Source: Algoriphagus zhangzhouensis
GTDB taxonomy: Bacteria; Bacteroidota; Bacteroidia; Cytophagales; Cyclobacteriaceae
DNA length: 64,000 nt
Reading direction: 5' to 3'
NCBI RefSeq assembly: GCF_900148515.1
Contig: NZ_FRXN01000003.1
Coordinates: forward strand, 352,757-416,756
Shown here: piece by piece, positions 46,431-55,166 of the stretch
How positions within the stretch are numbered: the first letter of the stretch is position 1
Layout of the letters: every line of letters begins with the position of its first letter
Program-made: the position numbers and the translations under genes
Notes under the pieces: model-generated
The model's database searches: none
Seen by the model: the letters and a program-made list of their open reading frames with translations, nothing else
What the model was told of the DNA's origin: nothing

Positions 46431-48047
46431 ATGAAAAAGTCAACTTTGGTATTTTCCTTTTTCATTTTAGCAAAGTTCTTATTGCAATACATCGCAGTTC
46501 ATCCCGAATTTGAACTACATCGGGATGAATTTTTGCATTTAGACCAAGCACGACATTTGGCTTGGGGCTATTTATCTGTTCCTCCTTTTACCTCCTGGGT
46601 TTCTTTATTGATTCATTTTTTAGGAGGAGGAGAATTTTGGACTCGATTTATTCCAGCCCTTTTTGGAGCATTGACTATCGCCATAGTATGGGATATGATC
46701 AAAAGGCTTGGAGGAAACCTTTTTGCTCAAAGTTTAGCCTCTGTAGCCCTCTTGTGCTCAGCAATGATCCGTCTGAATATGCTCTATCAACCCAATTCGG
46801 TGGATATCCTGTGTTATACCCTGATTCCATATACTTTGATCAGGTATTTTGAACACAAAGAAAACAAATGGCTCTATGGGATGGCGCTGACTTTTGCTCT
46901 GGCAGCACTCAATAAATATAATATTGCCTTTTTGGGATTTGGTTTACTTCCTGCTTTGTTGATCACCAAGCAAGGCAGTCTATTTTCCAATAAGCATCTC
47001 TATTATTCCATTTTACTTCTTTTTGTCTTGATTTTGCCAAACATCATATGGCAAATCAACCATGGTTTCCCAGTGCTTAGACACATGGAATTATTGAAGG
47101 AATATCAATTGGTCAACAATAGTCGACTGGGATTCTGGATGGACCAGATTTTATTTTTCTACCCTTCCCTTGGATTATGGTTCCTGGGTCTGATTTATGT
47201 TTTGACCTCGAAAAAAACCAAGAAATATAGGTTCATTGGCTGGACCTATATTTTCACGATGGGGATTTTTACCTATCTACATGCCAAGGGCTATTATGCC
47301 ATAGGAATGTATCCCGTTCTAATTGCATTTGGTTCAATCTGGGTATCTCAATGGATCCCGTCAAAATCAAAACAGCCGAACCCAGATGGGAATACTCCCC
47401 CTGTAGTTCCTGAAATGAGTATTACAGTGATCCTTGCTCTTTTTTCAAAAAAGAAATACCTGATCCAAACCTTAATTTTGATCATTCCGCCAATTCTTTT
47501 TTCATTGGCGTTTGACCTTATTCATCCATTTTATTCTCCTGAAAAAATTCTAGAATCACCTCCACCCTATTCCAAATTAGGTTTAAACACATGGGAGGAC
47601 GGAAAAGAGTACCCTATTCCTCAGGATTTTTCAGATATGCTGGGGTGGTCGGAGTTAGCAGGATTGGTAGATGAAGCCTATGCCCAAATGCCAAAAGATG
47701 GCCGAACTCTCATCATTTGCGATAATTATGGAGAAGCTGGCGCCATCAACTTTTATACAAAAACACCAGGATTGGAAGCTTTTACCATGAATGCCGACTA
47801 CCTCTATTGGTTTGATCTTGAAGAGCCTATAGACAACTTGATATTGGTATGGATGGCTGGTGAAGAAATCACAGACCGAGAATTAAATTTCTTTGAGGAA
47901 TATAAAGAGATTGGGAAGGTGACAAACCCCTTATCACGTGAGAAAGGAACCACTGTTCACTACCTAAGAGGAGCCAAAGTAGACGTCAATTCTATTCTTG
48001 CAGGCGAGATCAAAGAGAAAAAACAACTTTGGGAAGAAAGAGATTAA
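46431..48047 (+). CDS. Family 39-type membrane glycosyltransferase
   Basis: A 538-aa polytopic protein with about ten membrane helices in the first 400 residues, then a soluble part. The first loop holds HPEFELHRDEFLHLDQ, whose acidic pair (D32, E33) matches the catalytic acid position of GT39/ArnT/PMT-like GT-C enzymes; LNKYNIAFLGFGLLPAL and YLHAKGYYAIGMYPVL are also typical. Enzymes of this type use a lipid-linked sugar (such as polyprenyl-phosphate sugar) at the outer face of the membrane. The acceptor is unknown. It is 43 nt after the kinase gene. Confidence 0.86.
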   Translation: MKKSTLVFSFFILAKFLLQYIAVHPEFELHRDEFLHLDQARHLAWGYLSVPPFTSWVSLLIHFLGGGEFWTRFIPALFGALTIAIVWDMIKRLGGNLFAQSLASVALLCSAMIRLNMLYQPNSVDILCYTLIPYTLIRYFEHKENKWLYGMALTFALAALNKYNIAFLGFGLLPALLITKQGSLFSNKHLYYSILLLFVLILPNIIWQINHGFPVLRHMELLKEYQLVNNSRLGFWMDQILFFYPSLGLWFLGLIYVLTSKKTKKYRFIGWTYIFTMGIFTYLHAKGYYAIGMYPVLIAFGSIWVSQWIPSKSKQPNPDGNTPPVVPEMSITVILALFSKKKYLIQTLILIIPPILFSLAFDLIHPFYSPEKILESPPPYSKLGLNTWEDGKEYPIPQDFSDMLGWSELAGLVDEAYAQMPKDGRTLIICDNYGEAGAINFYTKTPGLEAFTMNADYLYWFDLEEPIDNLILVWMAGEEITDRELNFFEEYKEIGKVTNPLSREKGTTVHYLRGAKVDVNSILAGEIKEKKQLWEERD

Positions 48048-48096
48048 GGATTCATTGCTGAAAAATGTATTTTGAGGAAATAAAACCAAACCCTAC

Positions 48097-48678
48097 ATGA
48101 AGCTTCCCTTGAACTGTCATGCTGAATACCTTCAAGACTTTTTGGAGACAAATGAAGCTAATGAGCTATTTCAAGAACTTTTTGACCTTGTAAAACCTCT
48201 AGATTACAAATTCAAAACCTTTTCTGGAGAAGTTGTAGAGACGGATTTTAAAAAAATAATTTTTCTAGAAAAAGAACTTAAAAATCAAAATGCCTTTCCT
48301 TTTGAATTTTGGGGAAATAGCATGGAAAAAACCGAAAGTTTATACGCTTTAACCAAGAAAATCGAATCCTATGTAGGGCAATATTTTGAGGTTTGTGTGC
48401 TAGTATTTTATCCTAATGGAAACTCTGGAGTTGATTTTCACTGTGATTTCTCTGCCTTTGGAGATACAACGACGATACCTTCTATCAGTCTAGGGGAGGA
48501 AAGAGAGTTTCAATTGAGAAACAAAGAATCCTGGGAAATATATTCAAAAGTATTAAGGCATGGAAGCATGATCATCATGGGAGAAAACTGTCAGAATAAT
48601 TATGATCACAGCCTCCCAGTCAACCCTTCCTATATCAATCCAAGAATCAATCTTACATTCAGAAGGTACGGCTTTTAA
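48097..48678 (+). CDS. AlkB-like 2-oxoglutarate/Fe(II) dioxygenase
   Basis: A 193-aa protein with the AlkB core: HxD at H115/D117 (FHCDFSAFGD), the distal His in YDHSLPV (H171), and the 2-oxoglutarate arginines in PRINLTFRRY (R183, R189). The intermediate LGEEREFQLRN block also fits. Family members repair alkylated DNA or RNA by oxidative demethylation. It has no DNA-damage neighbour here, and sits 50 nt after the GT39 gene and 17 nt before an esterase gene. The N-terminal ~95 residues diverge from E. coli AlkB, so the substrate may differ. Confidence 0.85.
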   Translation: MKLPLNCHAEYLQDFLETNEANELFQELFDLVKPLDYKFKTFSGEVVETDFKKIIFLEKELKNQNAFPFEFWGNSMEKTESLYALTKKIESYVGQYFEVCVLVFYPNGNSGVDFHCDFSAFGDTTTIPSISLGEEREFQLRNKESWEIYSKVLRHGSMIIMGENCQNNYDHSLPVNPSYINPRINLTFRRYGF

Positions 48679-48694
48679 TCCATAGCAAGAATCC

Positions 48695-49504
48695 ATGAAA
48701 ACAGTTTTTTCTCTCCTCTCTTTTTTAGTACTCACTATTCAGCTTTCAGCCCAAGAAATCATCCAATTTTCAAAAAACCTGGACCCAAAAGAACCCTATG
48801 AAGTCATACTTTTGGCTGGTCAATCCAATATGGAAGGATTAGGAAAAGTATCAGATTTGAGTCCTATGAATTTCGGAAACATCCATTTTTTCGATTTCGG
48901 ATTGAATTCAAACATGAAAAAGCAATCTGGGAACTTTGGGCCTGAAATAGGGCTTGCAAAAACGCTAAGCGAAAACTTTCCTGATCGAAAATTCATCTTC
49001 ATCAAATACGCAATTGGTGGTTCCTCACTTCTGGATTGGGCTCCAAAATACGATGCTGAGAAAGCTAAAATTACCGGACACCCTGAGTTTGGAAACATGT
49101 ACGCCCGACTTCTGGAGTTGACAGACAGCTTAACCAATGGGCTTAAAACTGAACCTGTGGCAATTCTCTGGATGCAGGGGGAGAGAGATGCCAGAGTCCC
49201 AGAGGCAGGAAAAGATTATTACAAAAATTTCAAATATCTAATTCAATCACTCAGGAAAGACCTAGATCATAAATCCCTTCCATTTCTTTTTGGAAAGGTA
49301 AATCCACCCCTAGAAACTTATTTAGCCTTGGAAACCGTAAATAGAGCTCAGGTTAAAACAGCTGATAAGATTAAAAACACCTTCCTCATTTCTACGGACA
49401 ATCTAGATAAATGGGGAGACAATCTTCACTATTCAAGTCAAGGCCAATTGGAATTAGGAGAAAGATTTGGTGAAAAATTACTGGAAATATTAAAAGAAAA
49501 TTGA
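48695..49504 (+). CDS. Sialate O-acetylesterase-like SGNH hydrolase (SASA domain)
   Basis: A 269-aa exported esterase with signal peptide MKTVFSLLSFLVLTIQLSAQ. The nucleophile is in LLAGQSNMEG (S44), followed by YAIGGSSLLDW, LWMQGERDAR and DNLHYSSQGQLELG with the Asp-His of the catalytic set. This is the SASA/CE6 type of family that removes acetyl groups from sugars such as xylan or sialic acid side chains. It probably works in the periplasm or at the surface. It is 17 nt after the AlkB-like gene and 93 nt before the large FGE-domain gene. Confidence 0.88.
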   Translation: MKTVFSLLSFLVLTIQLSAQEIIQFSKNLDPKEPYEVILLAGQSNMEGLGKVSDLSPMNFGNIHFFDFGLNSNMKKQSGNFGPEIGLAKTLSENFPDRKFIFIKYAIGGSSLLDWAPKYDAEKAKITGHPEFGNMYARLLELTDSLTNGLKTEPVAILWMQGERDARVPEAGKDYYKNFKYLIQSLRKDLDHKSLPFLFGKVNPPLETYLALETVNRAQVKTADKIKNTFLISTDNLDKWGDNLHYSSQGQLELGERFGEKLLEILKEN

Positions 49505-49597
49505 AAGCTAAGAGGCACTTTCTTTCTAAACCATCTGGACTAAAACCCTTTCCATTCATCAAGGCATTTTTTATCTTGGAATTCATCCACTCCCCCT

Positions 49598-52376
49598 ATG
49601 AGTTCAAGATATTTCATTCTCCTGTCGTTGCTTTTTCTTACCATTTTAAAAGGATTTTCCCAAGAAGCTCATATTTCATTTCAACTTGGTTCTGATCAAT
49701 CCATAGAATCATTTCAAATCAAAGGGCAAACTTTCCAAATCGGTAGATCTGTCCCTTTATTTTCTTATCAAATAGGAGAATCACTTTTTTCTTCGATTCA
49801 GCCTTCTGATCAATTGGCTGTTTCCATGAGTCAAGATGGAGGTCATTGGAAAATCACTTTTAGCAACATTTCCCAGGACACGATTCAGCTCCACAATGTC
49901 ATTCCTTTCTCAAAAGAAGGAACAGAAGTTTACATCACTGGAAATGGAAATCATGGACTTTCAAGAACACACCTTTTCTTGCCTGGCAAGGTACCAGTCA
50001 ACGTGATCGTTCCTGACAATGCATGGGATCTTGGATATGCAGGGTTGGATTTAGATGGAGAATCAAAAATAGCATCGCTAACCAGACGGGACCGAGAAAG
50101 TATCCAAAAAGGTAGTCGAAGAAGATTTGAAACTTATTTATTCCCAGGTGGCTCTGTAGAATACCTTTTTTACCTTCTTCCTTATTCTGGAACTTGGCAA
50201 AATGGCTTAACTGAAGTATTTCAGAGAAAAATGCTTTGTGACATAGCCTATTTTGAAAATGAGCTTTTCGAAAGGAAAGATCTTCAATGGATTCGTCATA
50301 GCTACATCATGCACCTGATGTATGCTTGGGACAAGTTTTACTATGACATAGACAAAGAAGAATATACTTTACAGGACTTTTTAGCCAGAGGCAAAAAGCT
50401 TTACGGAGGCGATGATGTGGTCAGTATCTGGCCTACTTGGCCAACTTTAGGTTTGGATCAAAGAAATCAATTTGAGCTATTCGAAGACCTTCCTGGGGGA
50501 CTAGAAGCCATGAGATCACAGGCTCAATTGAGCCGAGAAAAAGGGACCAAGTTTTTTGTTTGTTACAACCCTTGGGATGTCGGAACTGAAGAAAAAGACC
50601 ATTTTGAAGGGTTATATGATTTGATTTTGGCCACGGATGCTGATGGGGTAGTTTTGGATACAAAAGCAGAGGCTGGCAAAGAATTTCAGGACGCTGCAGA
50701 TCGGGCAAAATCAGGAGTAATCATGTATAGTGAAGGGATGGCAGTTCCTAAGTCCATGCCTACAATTGTTTCAGGAAGAGTCCATAATGCACTTTACTCC
50801 TCCGATGCTTAATCTGAACAAATTAATCAAACCCGAATTTGCGATTTTCAGAGTAGCGGAGCTTTTCAAGGAAAAAATCAAAAGGGAGTTTGCCACGGCT
50901 TTTTTCAATGGGTATGGCACTGAAATAAACATCATGGCTCCCGGTCAACCGGACTGGGTTGAGGAGCAATACTTTTTCTTGGGAAAAACTTCAAGGATCC
51001 TACGTGAAAACACTTTCAATTTTACTTCTCGAGGCTATACCCCCCTCCTTCCGACTACAGCGGACAATATCTGGGTAAATGAATGGAAAGCAGATGAAAA
51101 GACTGTTTATACCATTTACAGTACTATCCCACAAGGCTACAAAGGGAATTTATTCGAGGTAAAACCTGATGAAAAGAGTCACTTTGTAGATATCTGGTAT
51201 CATGAAAATTTGGAACCTATTCAGGTAAATGGGAAATGGATGGTAGAAGCAAAGACTGATGCTTTTCCTGAATATGAATTAGGAACCAACAATGAAGGTG
51301 CTGTTGATTGCATTGCTCAATTCCCAATTATCCTTGAAGGAAAAATAGATGGGGACTTTATCCTGTTTTCTAGCACAAGAAATAAAGGTGAAATAAGACT
51401 TTGGGCAGGTAGCCCAAGCTATCAAAATGAGGCTGTTATTTTGGAGGCAAAGAATCAGTCCATTCGAATTTCAGAGCATTTTGGTCGATATGAAGGAGAC
51501 TTTGTTTTACAATATTTGGAAGAGGGAATACTTAAAGATGAAATCATCCTCAATCTTAAACCAGGAACTCCTCGACGAATATCTTTTTCTCGAAAAACAG
51601 GCATTCCCCAAGAAGGTCCCAATCAAATGGTTATGGTTCCTTCAGGAAAATTTGAATACAAAACGACCAATGGAGATGCATTCATTCCTTATCCAAAACA
51701 GGATGAAGGAAAATTAATTGACATGGAATCATTTTGGATGGACCAATTCCCTGTTACCAATTCAGATTTTGAGGAATTTCTTGTTGCCAGCCGATATCAA
51801 CCAACTGATCCATCCAACTTCTTGAAGCATTGGGAGAATGGTAAAATCCCAAAAGGAATCGAAAACCTACCCGTGATCTATGTGAGTTTGGAAGATGCCA
51901 AAGCCTATGCCGATTGGGCAGGAAAACGACTACCAACCGAGGCAGAATGGCAATATGCTGCACAAGCTGGTGAAGATAGAGAGTGGCCATGGAATCAGAA
52001 AACTCCAGTTACTAGAAGGCTTGAACCAGTAACTGAAACTTTGACCTTTGTCCATTTGGAAGGAATTGATTCCACATTGGTAAATTTAGGAAATGGAAAA
52101 TTAGATCCAGTTGGTGTACATCCGAAAGGAGCCAATCCTTGGGGAATTCAAGATTTGGTTGGTTCAGTATGGCAACTGACTCAGGATGAATACCAATCAG
52201 GAAGTCATAAATATATCATCTTAAAAGGTGGTTCCTATTTCAAACCTTCTGGGTCCTGGTGGTATGTTCAAGGTGGTCCAAGAGAATTAACTCATCGCCA
52301 ACAATTGTTGAGAGTAAGTCAGGGATTTGAAAGAAATGCAACTGTTGGGTTTCGATGTGTCATGGATGCAAACTAA
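49598..52376 (+). pseudogene. Large exported protein with C-terminal FGE-sulfatase domain, split by a one-base frameshift
   Basis: Two overlapping frames read as one ~925-aa protein. Frame one (49598-50812) begins with signal peptide MSSRYFILLSLLFLTILKGFS, a beta-rich N-terminal part and a TIM-barrel-like section ending at GRVHNALYS. Frame two then continues from PMLNLNKLIKPEF through MAPGQPDW, a beta-sandwich part and a C-terminal formylglycine-generating-enzyme/SUMF1 domain (MVMVPSGKFEY, MDQFPVTNSDFEEF, RLPTEAEWQYAAQ, GFRCVMDAN). Between them one extra base lies in TACTCCTCCGATG (about 50798-50801). Both sides remain well coded, so this is either a recent pseudogene or a sequencing error. 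It may act on surface or dietary glycans with the esterase upstream. Confidence 0.85.
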
Positions 52377-52486
52377 TCCAACCAACGCTATTCTCTTCTC
52401 TCCTCTATATACTTAAATTATCGCATAATGAATGTTAAAATATTAGTATTCAATTACTTTTCATCTTATTTTGAGTTATAAACTCT

Positions 52487-52870
52487 ATGACAATGAAATA
52501 TCTACTAGCTTTTTCTTGCTTCACTTTTCTATTTTCTCTTCAAGGATATACCCAAGATTCACCTTCTTTTGAATATAAGGGTAACATCAAATTTGGTGTA
52601 CCAATGGGTGATTTTCCTTCAATCGATTTTTCAAAAAAGGAACCTACTATTTCATTGAACAAACCTTTTAACAAGGCCGATTTGGTCCAAACTCCAGTTT
52701 TTTACAATAGGGAACCGAGTGAAATGGGTATTAAATTCAAAAGAAATCCGCAACCTGAAATGGATTTCACACTTAGAATCCAACAGCTTCCTTACATTAG
52801 CAGCAGGATGCCGATCCAAGAATTCCCGGAGGATAAAAAATATACGCTTTTGATCAAGGAGTATAATTAA
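52487..52870 (+). CDS. Small exported hypothetical protein
   Basis: A 127-aa protein with a signal sequence (MKYLLAFSCFTFLFSLQGYT then QDSP); the true start may be the second Met, two residues in. The mature ~100 residues are rich in Lys, Pro and Phe with no Cys, for example YKGNIKFGVPMGDFPSIDFS and the end LRIQQLPYISSRM. I do not recognise a family and see no repeats. It has its own 110-nt leader and precedes the VIT gene by 65 nt. Its signal peptide and amino-acid use support a real gene. Confidence 0.6.
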   Translation: MTMKYLLAFSCFTFLFSLQGYTQDSPSFEYKGNIKFGVPMGDFPSIDFSKKEPTISLNKPFNKADLVQTPVFYNREPSEMGIKFKRNPQPEMDFTLRIQQLPYISSRMPIQEFPEDKKYTLLIKEYN

Positions 52871-52897
52871 AAGGACTCCTATACTGGGACATTTTTT

Positions 52898-52931
52898 CGA
52901 TTCTTCTTGTAAATTACTCCAAGAAGAATCG
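52898..52931. promoter_or_regulatory. Perfect 12-bp inverted repeat just before the VIT gene start
   Basis: CGATTCTTCTTG (52898-52909) and CAAGAAGAATCG (52920-52931) form a perfect 12-bp stem with a 10-nt loop, ending 4 nt before the VIT ATG. A T run precedes the stem but none follows, so it is not a normal terminator on either strand. It could hide the ribosome-binding region in mRNA or be a dyad operator. Confidence 0.7.
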
Positions 52932-52935
52932 AGTC

Positions 52936-53667
52936 ATGAATCAAGCAAACACCACCTCAAAACCTCAAGTTACTCTAGATAATTATTTAGACAATCACTA
53001 TATCAATCGAAGCAATTGGTTGAGAGCGGCGGTCTTGGGTGCCAATGATGGAATTATTTCTGTTTCTAGTATTGCGATTGGGGTTGCAGCTGCGAGTAGT
53101 ACAAGAGACCCTGTCGCTTTGGCTACAGTAGCAGGATTAGTTGCTGGAGCTTTGTCTATGGCTGCTGGTGAATATGTTTCAGTTAGTTCCCAAACTGACA
53201 TCGAAAAAGCTGATATCAAAAGAGAGGCTCAGGAATTGAAAGATATGCCTGAAGCAGAGGAAAGAATACTTGCTCAAATTTATGAAAAAAGGGGCCTTCA
53301 ACCCGAAACTGCTAAGCAAGTTGCAAAGGAAATGATGGAGTTTGATCTATTGGGCAGCCATGTTCGGGATGAATTAGGGATCAATGAAATCAGCCAAGCA
53401 AACCCAATTCAAGCAGCATTGGCTTCGGGTGCTTCTTTCACCTTAGGGGCCATACTCCCACTTCTAGTAACCTTGCTTGCCCCAGTTGAATCCATGGAAT
53501 TTTCATTGTACGGATTTTCGATTGTATTTCTAGCACTAATGGGTGGACTTGCTGCCAAAACAGGCGGATCGCCCATTTTTAAAGCCATTATTCGGATCAC
53601 AATCTGGGGCACTTTGGCCATGGGATTAACCGCCTTGGTAGGATCTCTATTTGGAGTAAATGTTTAA
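52936..53667 (+). CDS. VIT1/CCC1-family Fe/Mn transporter
   Basis: A 243-aa membrane protein. The signature is strong: SNWLRAAVLGANDGIISVSS, then LVAGALSMAAGEYVSVSSQT with helical EKADIKREAQEL and EERILAQIYEKRGL, and finally SGASFTLGAILPLLVTLL. Five membrane helices are expected, with the acidic helical metal-binding region between helices 2 and 3. The family moves Fe(II) or Mn(II) out of the cytoplasm (or into vacuoles in plants). It is preceded by a perfect inverted repeat and overlaps the next gene by 8 nt. Confidence 0.92.
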   Translation: MNQANTTSKPQVTLDNYLDNHYINRSNWLRAAVLGANDGIISVSSIAIGVAAASSTRDPVALATVAGLVAGALSMAAGEYVSVSSQTDIEKADIKREAQELKDMPEAEERILAQIYEKRGLQPETAKQVAKEMMEFDLLGSHVRDELGINEISQANPIQAALASGASFTLGAILPLLVTLLAPVESMEFSLYGFSIVFLALMGGLAAKTGGSPIFKAIIRITIWGTLAMGLTALVGSLFGVNV

Positions 53668-54160
53668 GAAAATGGATCAATTCCCAAATCTTACGCTTGT
53701 TCAGATTTCTGAAAAGCTTGTAATCGGAAAGAAGTCCGAAATCAGTTTGGCAAATTTTAATGTGGCTGAAATTTGGCAGAAATTTTCGCCAAAAATAAAA
53801 GAAATCCGAAACCGAGTTTCCCCGGATTTACTTTCAATCACCATCTACCAACCCGACCATTTTGAGAATTTTTCAGCAGAAAAGACTTTCGAAAAATGGG
53901 CAGGGGCAGAAGTCGATTCATTTGAAAACCTCCCTGAAGGACTGGATCAATTGATTATTCCTGCGGGGAAATATGCGGTATTTCATTACAAAGGATTACC
54001 GACTGACAACCGAATTTTTCAATTGATTTATTCTCAATGGCTGCCTACTTCTGAGTTTGAACTGGATCAAAGACCGCATTTTGAGGTTTTGGGAGAAAAG
54101 TATAAAAATGGAAGTCCTGATTCCGAAGAGGATATTTATATTCCAGTAAAAAGAAAATAA
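53660..54160 (+). CDS. GyrI-like small-molecule-binding protein
   Basis: A 166-aa single-domain protein of the AraC effector-binding/GyrI-like fold (SOUL/BmrR-like). Typical strands are LVQISEKLVIGKKSEISLA near the start and LIIPAGKYAVFHYKGLP, then QLIYSQWLPTSEFELDQRPH and IYIPVKRK at the end, with no DNA-binding domain. Members bind small hydrophobic molecules or act as stress-related inhibitors. The start overlaps the VIT gene by 8 nt; an alternative ATG lies four residues in. Coupling to a metal transporter is unexplained. Confidence 0.8.
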   Translation: MFKKMDQFPNLTLVQISEKLVIGKKSEISLANFNVAEIWQKFSPKIKEIRNRVSPDLLSITIYQPDHFENFSAEKTFEKWAGAEVDSFENLPEGLDQLIIPAGKYAVFHYKGLPTDNRIFQLIYSQWLPTSEFELDQRPHFEVLGEKYKNGSPDSEEDIYIPVKRK

Positions 54161-54161
54161 A

Positions 54162-54193
54162 CAAAAAAGACCCAAGAGATTGGGTCTTTTTTG
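54162..54193. terminator. Bidirectional terminator after the GyrI-like gene
   Basis: AAAAAAGACCCAA-GAGA-TTGGGTCTTTTTT has A and T tracts on both sides, and ends the plus-strand VIT/GyrI unit and the converging SDR gene. Confidence 0.9.
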
Positions 54194-54209
54194 TTCCTAT
54201 ATGCTGAAA

Positions 54210-54962
54210 TTAAACAGCGGTATACCCTCCATCAGCGATGAAATAAGATCCTGTTGTAAAGGATGACTTATCTGAGGCTAAGAAAACTACCAAATCTGCG
54301 ATTTCTTCTGGAGTACCCAGACGATTCATGCTAGACTTACCGGCAATCATCTTTTTCATATCATCAGTTAAATTGTTGTCAAGAAGTGGAGTAGCAATGT
54401 ATCCAGGTCCAACTGCATTACAACGAACACCTAGCTGACCATACTCGGCAGCAATATTTTTGGTTAACCCGACAACACCATGTTTGGATGCTGTATAGGC
54501 AGGACTCATAGGTGCGGCAACAGTTCCGTGTATGGAAGCGATATTGATGATACTTCCTCCTCCATTTTTCACCATTTGCTCCAACTGATAGCGACAAGCG
54601 TAGAAAACGCCATTTAGATTTAGTCCTATGACCTTATCCCAGGCATTCACATCATATTCTCCCGTCAAAGCTGCTGGACCTCCGATACCCGCATTGTTAC
54701 ATGCCACATCCAGTTTTCCATAAGCTTTTACAATTTCCTCAACGACCCTCTTGTTTTCTTCTGCGCTGGAAGAATCAGCTTTGATAAAAATAGCTTCTCC
54801 TCCATCTTTTTTAATGGAATCAACGACTGCTTGACCGTGGTCAGAATTAATATCAGATACTACAACTTTGGCTCCTTCTTTGGCATATGCTTTTGCAATA
54901 GCTTCTCCGATTCCTGAGCCTCCACCTGAAATATAGGCCACCTTATTTTCTAACAATAACAT
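54210..54962 (-). CDS. SDR family oxidoreductase
   Basis: About 250 aa from the ATG at 54962 (MLLLENKVAYISGGGSGIGE); the open frame runs 54 codons further back, but that part is non-coding. The NAD(P) motif GGGSGIGEAIAKAYAKEG is followed by NNAGIGGPA, the catalytic YTASKHGVVGL with Ser upstream in NIASIHG, and the end GSYFIADGGYTAV. This is the classical short-chain dehydrogenase type, similar to glucose or 3-oxoacyl-type reductases. The substrate is not clear. It is not closely related to the dienoyl-CoA-type SDR at 32.2 kb. Confidence 0.9.
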   Translation of the reverse strand: MLLLENKVAYISGGGSGIGEAIAKAYAKEGAKVVVSDINSDHGQAVVDSIKKDGGEAIFIKADSSSAEENKRVVEEIVKAYGKLDVACNNAGIGGPAALTGEYDVNAWDKVIGLNLNGVFYACRYQLEQMVKNGGGSIINIASIHGTVAAPMSPAYTASKHGVVGLTKNIAAEYGQLGVRCNAVGPGYIATPLLDNNLTDDMKKMIAGKSSMNRLGTPEEIADLVVFLASDKSSFTTGSYFIADGGYTAV

Positions 54963-55122
54963 AGTTTTAATTGATTGGTTATTATGGTTAGAAAACATCC
55001 CGAGGCTCCTTTCGGTTCTCAAAAAGTCACTTTTAAACCCAAATAATCCATGACATTTCTCACCTTTTGAAAGAACGATTTTGGAGTAGCGTATAACAAC
55101 AAGATCTCCAGTCAAATAGCAC

Positions 55123-55156
55123 AAAAAAGCCCGATTCTTAATAAAATCGGGCTTTT
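55123..55156 (-). terminator. Terminator of the DPP4-like gene (minus strand)
   Basis: AAAAAAGCCCGATT-CTTAATAA-AATCGGGCTTTT; read on the minus strand the stem is followed by a T run, 10 nt beyond the peptidase stop. Confidence 0.88.
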
Positions 55157-55166
55157 GAAAATTCGT

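Noticed and set aside
54963..55124. N-terminal extension of the SDR gene by 54 codons
   Set aside because: No SDR similarity; the nucleotide-binding motif begins a few residues after the internal ATG.
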